NCBI GenBank assembly: GCA_913060595.1
Contig: CAJXSA010000149.1
Location: 1-8,908, forward strand
Reading direction: 5' to 3'
Source of the DNA: an uncultured Ignavibacteria bacterium
Lineage (GTDB): Bacteria > Bacteroidota > Ignavibacteria > SZUA-365
DNA length: 8,908 nt
Within the stretch, counting starts at the first letter, position 1; each line of letters starts with the position of its first letter. Made by a program: the position numbers and the translations under genes. A model generated the notes under the pieces. It saw nothing but the letters and a program-made list of their open reading frames with translations, did no database searches and was not told where the DNA came from. Of this stretch, positions 6,009 through 8,908 are shown piece after piece.

Positions 6009-8908
6009 GTGTCCCATACACGTTTTCTGCTGCTGTTTCTCCTGCTCTGTACGGCCGTCGCCCCGCGCCTCGCCGCGCAGTCCACCTGCGATACCGACAA
6101 CAGCTGCGTCGGAAACGCATTGCGTTTCCCGGGGGGAGATCTCGACTACGTCGACCTGTTCACCACGCCGGCGCTGCGCTCGGTGGACTCCACGCGCGCG
6201 CTGACGGTGGAGCTCTGGGCGCGCGTGAACCGTCAGCCCGGTGTGCGGCAGTACATCGGCGGGGAGTGGGGTCCTCGCACCGACCGGGACGACCGCTGGC
6301 TGCTCTATGTGGATGAGACGGACTCCCTGGCATTCACGCTCAGTCCCGCGGGCACCGACCTCGGCGATTTCGACAACACGATCGCGAAAGCACCCATGCG
6401 TTACGGCGCGTGGATGCACATCGCCGCCATGTGGGACGGCACGACGCAGCAGGCTCGGCTCTACGTCGACGGAGCGCTGCTCGCACAGGCGCGCAACGCG
6501 GATTACCCCGCCGACGCGCTCCGCTCCACCATGAGCTACCTGCAGTGGGGCAGCTTCAACGGACAGACCAACGACCCGACGCTTCTGCGGCCGCTCGACG
6601 GCGAACTCGATGAGATCCGGGTGTGGAATCGCACGCCGGGCGAGGCGGAACTGCGCTGCCTGCGCAATGCCTCGCTGACAGGAGGCGAAGCGGGACTCGT
6701 TCTCTACTTCCGCTGCAACGAAGCGGGCGGCGACGTGCTCTGCGACGCATCGGATTTTGACGGTCGCGGAAACCGACGGGGCGCGCTGCAGTTCGTCCCC
6801 GCCACGCGCAGCATCCCGCAGTCGGTGTTCATCGCCCCGGCAGCGTTCTCCCTGCCGCTGGGCTGCACGTCCGACACGACGCTCACCGTCACCATCACCG
6901 ATACTTCCGCCTGCGCACAGCAGGTGACGCTTGCACTGTCCGGTCCCGACGCCGCGCAGTTTTCCCTCAGCACGTCTTCCCTCACTCTTCAGCAGAATCA
7001 GCCCGCCACGGTGCAGATTCGTACCAACCTGCGCGTGACCGGTGCGATCCGTGCCGCGGTCACCGTGCTGCCGCGCAACAGCTGCAACCCGGTGACCGTC
7101 ATCCCCATCGACATACAACGGCAGACGCAGCTCACACCCACGCCCGGACGCGTCCGCTTCGACACGCTCTACGGCTGTGTGAACGAAGCGGTGCGGGACA
7201 CGACGCTGCGCCTCTGCAACACGAGCGGCAGGACGATTACCGTTACCTCGCTGCTGACGGCCGTTGCGGCGTTTACCGCTGCTCCCGCAGGGGGATGGAC
7301 GCTGCCGGCGACGCTGCAGCCGGGCGACTGCCGCGACGTGCTCGTGCGCTTCGCTCCCGCGGATACCGCTTCCTACGCGGACACCCTGCGCATTGTCTCC
7401 GATGACGTGTGTCCGGGCAGCGGCAGCATTCCGCTGTCGGGACGGAAGGTGGATATCGCACGGCTGACGCTCTCCGCCATCGATTTCGACAGGCCGAATC
7501 TGCCCTGCCGCCGCTCGCTGAACCTGGCCGAGGAGTTTTACCTGACGAACCGCACGGGCGAGAACTTCGTGGTCGAGGACATCGAGTTCAGCAATCCCGT
7601 GTTTTCCACACCGACCACGCTGCCCTTCACCGCGCGCAGCGGACGCTCGCATCGCATGTACATACGGTTTCAGTCCTCGACCGAAGGCTATTACACCGAC
7701 ACCGCGCGCGTGCGCATGAATTTCCGCGGCTGCATCGTGTACCGGGACATCCCGCTCGCCGGACGCATCGTCGACGTGCAGCTGGCCGCGCGCGACACGC
7801 TCCTGCAGTTCGGCAGCGTGATCGTGGGACAGTCGGCGACGCTGCCCGTGCAGCTCGACAACAACGGTACGGACACTCGCGACGTGTTCGTGTACCTGAG
7901 TTCCGGTCGCGTGTTTTCACTCGCGGGCGGGAATCGTTTCAACATCGCGCCTTCGGGCGCGCTGTCGGTGGACGTGACCTTTCGTCCTCTCAACCCCGTG
8001 TTCTATCGAGACACGCTGAATTTCCAGGACGTCGGCTGCCAGATTATCAAGCGCGTCATACTGGAAGGAAACGGCACGGACGGTTCGCTCACCTTCCGTC
8101 CGGGGTATCTGCAGTCCGGCAATGTGATCAACTGCCAGTGCCGCGAGGACACCGTGCGCGTGACGAACAACACGGGGGGATGGCTCACGCTGCGCGACGT
8201 TTCCATCGTCGGTTCGACCAAGTTCCCCTTTCTGCCACCGCTGCCGATCGCGAATCAGCGGCTGCCGATGGGAGGACAGCGGGTGTATGTCATACAGTAC
8301 TGTCCCGCCGGCGCCCCGGATTTCGTCACGGAAACCGCCGACCTTGTTTTCGACACCGACGGACCGGAGGGCGTGCTGCGCATGCTGCTCACGGGAACGA
8401 ACATCGAGCCGAAACTGACCATCGATGCGATGACGAATTTCGGCGACGTGGAAGTGGGCACCACCGCCACGCGTGTGCTGCGTATCACGAATCCGAGTCC
8501 CACACCGGTGACCGTCGACGCCATTCCCCCGCTGCCGGCGGGATTCACCGTTCTCTCGGCGCTTCCGCCCGTCGGCAGCACGCTGCAGTATCGCGACACC
8601 ATGCTGGTCACGGTGCAGTTCGCCCCGGCGACGAACACCACGTATGCGGGGAGCATACGCGCGCAGTCCTCGTCGCCCTGCACGATCGACGAGAGCGGCG
8701 CGCTCGCGGGACGCGGCATCATCATTCCGCTGTTCGTCCCGTGGTCCACCATCGTCTTTCGCGAAGCCACGCGCTGTGACAGCGTGCTCCGTGTCATCGG
8801 ACTCGTGAACGACGGCAGCGTACCGATCACCGTGGATTCCATCTGGATCACGGGAACGGATGCCGCGGCGTTCAGCTGGCGGGGGCGCGCCTTCGCGGGA
8901 CTCCCGCC
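6009..8908 (+). CDS. Giant secreted LamG-like / tandem ASH-repeat (choice-of-anchor D type) surface protein, 3' end cut by window edge
   Basis: The frame is open from the start to the last base (966 complete codons from GTG 6009; ATG 6003 would add two) with no stop in the window. A Sec signal peptide occupies about residues 1-23 (TRFLLLFLLLCTAVAP core, cleavage near RLAAQS). A LamG/concanavalin-type domain spans about 37-265, with WMHIAAMWDG (135-144), YVDG (152-155) and LDEIRVW (200-206). Then come ASH-type Ig-like repeats of 101-108 residues starting near 273, 374, 482, 589, 693, 801 and 904, the seventh incomplete. Typical repeat features are DTTLxL strands, LQPGDCRDVLVRFAPADTA (repeat 2) and VTVQFAPA (repeat 6). 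LamG domains often bind carbohydrate, and ASH arrays act as stalks or adhesive scaffolds; both roles are inferred here. A sorting domain like that of DUF1501 is expected at the unseen C-terminus. The gene is last in view of a tight three-gene operon. Confidence 0.9.
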   Translation, partial: MSHTRFLLLFLLLCTAVAPRLAAQSTCDTDNSCVGNALRFPGGDLDYVDLFTTPALRSVDSTRALTVELWARVNRQPGVRQYIGGEWGPRTDRDDRWLLYVDETDSLAFTLSPAGTDLGDFDNTIAKAPMRYGAWMHIAAMWDGTTQQARLYVDGALLAQARNADYPADALRSTMSYLQWGSFNGQTNDPTLLRPLDGELDEIRVWNRTPGEAELRCLRNASLTGGEAGLVLYFRCNEAGGDVLCDASDFDGRGNRRGALQFVPATRSIPQSVFIAPAAFSLPLGCTSDTTLTVTITDTSACAQQVTLALSGPDAAQFSLSTSSLTLQQNQPATVQIRTNLRVTGAIRAAVTVLPRNSCNPVTVIPIDIQRQTQLTPTPGRVRFDTLYGCVNEAVRDTTLRLCNTSGRTITVTSLLTAVAAFTAAPAGGWTLPATLQPGDCRDVLVRFAPADTASYADTLRIVSDDVCPGSGSIPLSGRKVDIARLTLSAIDFDRPNLPCRRSLNLAEEFYLTNRTGENFVVEDIEFSNPVFSTPTTLPFTARSGRSHRMYIRFQSSTEGYYTDTARVRMNFRGCIVYRDIPLAGRIVDVQLAARDTLLQFGSVIVGQSATLPVQLDNNGTDTRDVFVYLSSGRVFSLAGGNRFNIAPSGALSVDVTFRPLNPVFYRDTLNFQDVGCQIIKRVILEGNGTDGSLTFRPGYLQSGNVINCQCREDTVRVTNNTGGWLTLRDVSIVGSTKFPFLPPLPIANQRLPMGGQRVYVIQYCPAGAPDFVTETADLVFDTDGPEGVLRMLLTGTNIEPKLTIDAMTNFGDVEVGTTATRVLRITNPSPTPVTVDAIPPLPAGFTVLSALPPVGSTLQYRDTMLVTVQFAPATNTTYAGSIRAQSSSPCTIDESGALAGRGIIIPLFVPWSTIVFREATRCDSVLRVIGLVNDGSVPITVDSIWITGTDAAAFSWRGRAFAGLP
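6825..8908 (+). repeat. Tandem array of seven (last incomplete) ASH/Ig-like protein repeats of about 105 residues
   Basis: Repeat units begin at about 6825, 7128, 7452, 7773, 8085, 8409 and 8718, so units are 303-324 nt long. They are diverged at the DNA level and recognisable only in translation, by recurring strand patterns: a cysteine or VG-rich first strand, DTxLRL/RVTN, a VxFxP segment, DTLxF/R, and a closing LxGxx. Repeats 1, 2 and 3 carry one Cys early and one Cys late (for example LGCTS...NSCNP in repeat 1), suggesting a disulfide in each domain. Repeats 4 and 6 keep only the late Cys, and repeat 5 has NCQC plus QYC instead. Boundaries are approximate, within about ten residues. Confidence 0.7.

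Noticed and set aside
6009..6090. Possible lipoprotein signal in the giant protein (LLLC)
   Set aside because: The residues before the Cys are LLL rather than a lipobox with Ala/Gly/Ser before Cys, and a better signal peptidase I site (RLAAQS) follows.
5676..7652. A 658-codon open frame on the minus strand opposite the end of DUF1501 and the LamG/ASH gene
   Set aside because: It has the same Arg/Ala-rich shadow composition and covers the T9SS domain and the LamG domain on the other strand, both well supported.
7409..8779. A 456-codon plus-strand open frame inside the giant gene
   Set aside because: It is out of frame with the LamG/ASH protein, is dominated by Arg, His and Ala, and has no motif; the repeats are clear in the true frame.

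Overview
The window is a GC-rich bacterial stretch, most likely from the Bacteroidota/Chlorobiota/Ignavibacteria-Kapabacteria neighbourhood. The main evidence is a type IX secretion (T9SS) type A C-terminal sorting domain on the DUF1501 protein, with the characteristic LGQNYPNP start and GVYFYQL...RKMVV end. A very large secreted protein built of tandem ASH/'choice-of-anchor D' Ig-like repeats points the same way. Exact taxonomy is inference. Most genes carry clear Shine-Dalgarno sequences (AGGAG/GGAGG), so I used these to choose starts.

Layout. Bases 1-361 (minus) hold the N-terminal two thirds or so of an isoprenylcysteine carboxylmethyltransferase-like membrane methyltransferase, cut by the window edge, with a near-consensus promoter upstream. 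Bases 471-950 (minus) encode a small stand-alone GIY-YIG superfamily protein. A divergent ~206-bp intergenic region separates it from a plus-strand pair of small unrecognised ORFs (1157-1432 and 1429-1710). These overlap by ATGA and may really be one secreted protein broken by a one-base frameshift. Bases 1801-2715 encode an atypical NAD-dependent epimerase/dehydratase-like SDR protein.

After a 187-bp AT-richer gap with a hairpin and a -10-like box, the rest of the window is one tight plus-strand operon. It runs from a DUF1800 protein (2903-4444), over a 12-nt gap, to a DUF1501 protein with a twin-arginine signal and a T9SS sorting domain (4457-5998). After a further 4-10 nt comes a giant secreted protein with one LamG-like domain and at least seven ASH-type repeats (from ~6009, open at the right edge, >=966 residues). 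Because that last gene has no stop inside the window, it is easily missed by ORF finders that require one.

How they may work together. DUF1800/DUF1501 pairs are a widespread, functionally unassigned bacterial module. DUF1501 belongs to the alkaline-phosphatase-like fold clan and keeps Asp/His motifs here that look like metal ligands. Coupling of the pair to a large LamG/ASH adhesin-like protein, and export of the DUF1501 partner by Tat plus T9SS, suggests a cell-surface enzyme/adhesin assembly. That is the most interesting signal of the window, but its substrate cannot be read from the sequence. No tRNA, rRNA, CRISPR array, IS element or phage gene was seen, and no gene-free stretch exceeds about 300 bases.
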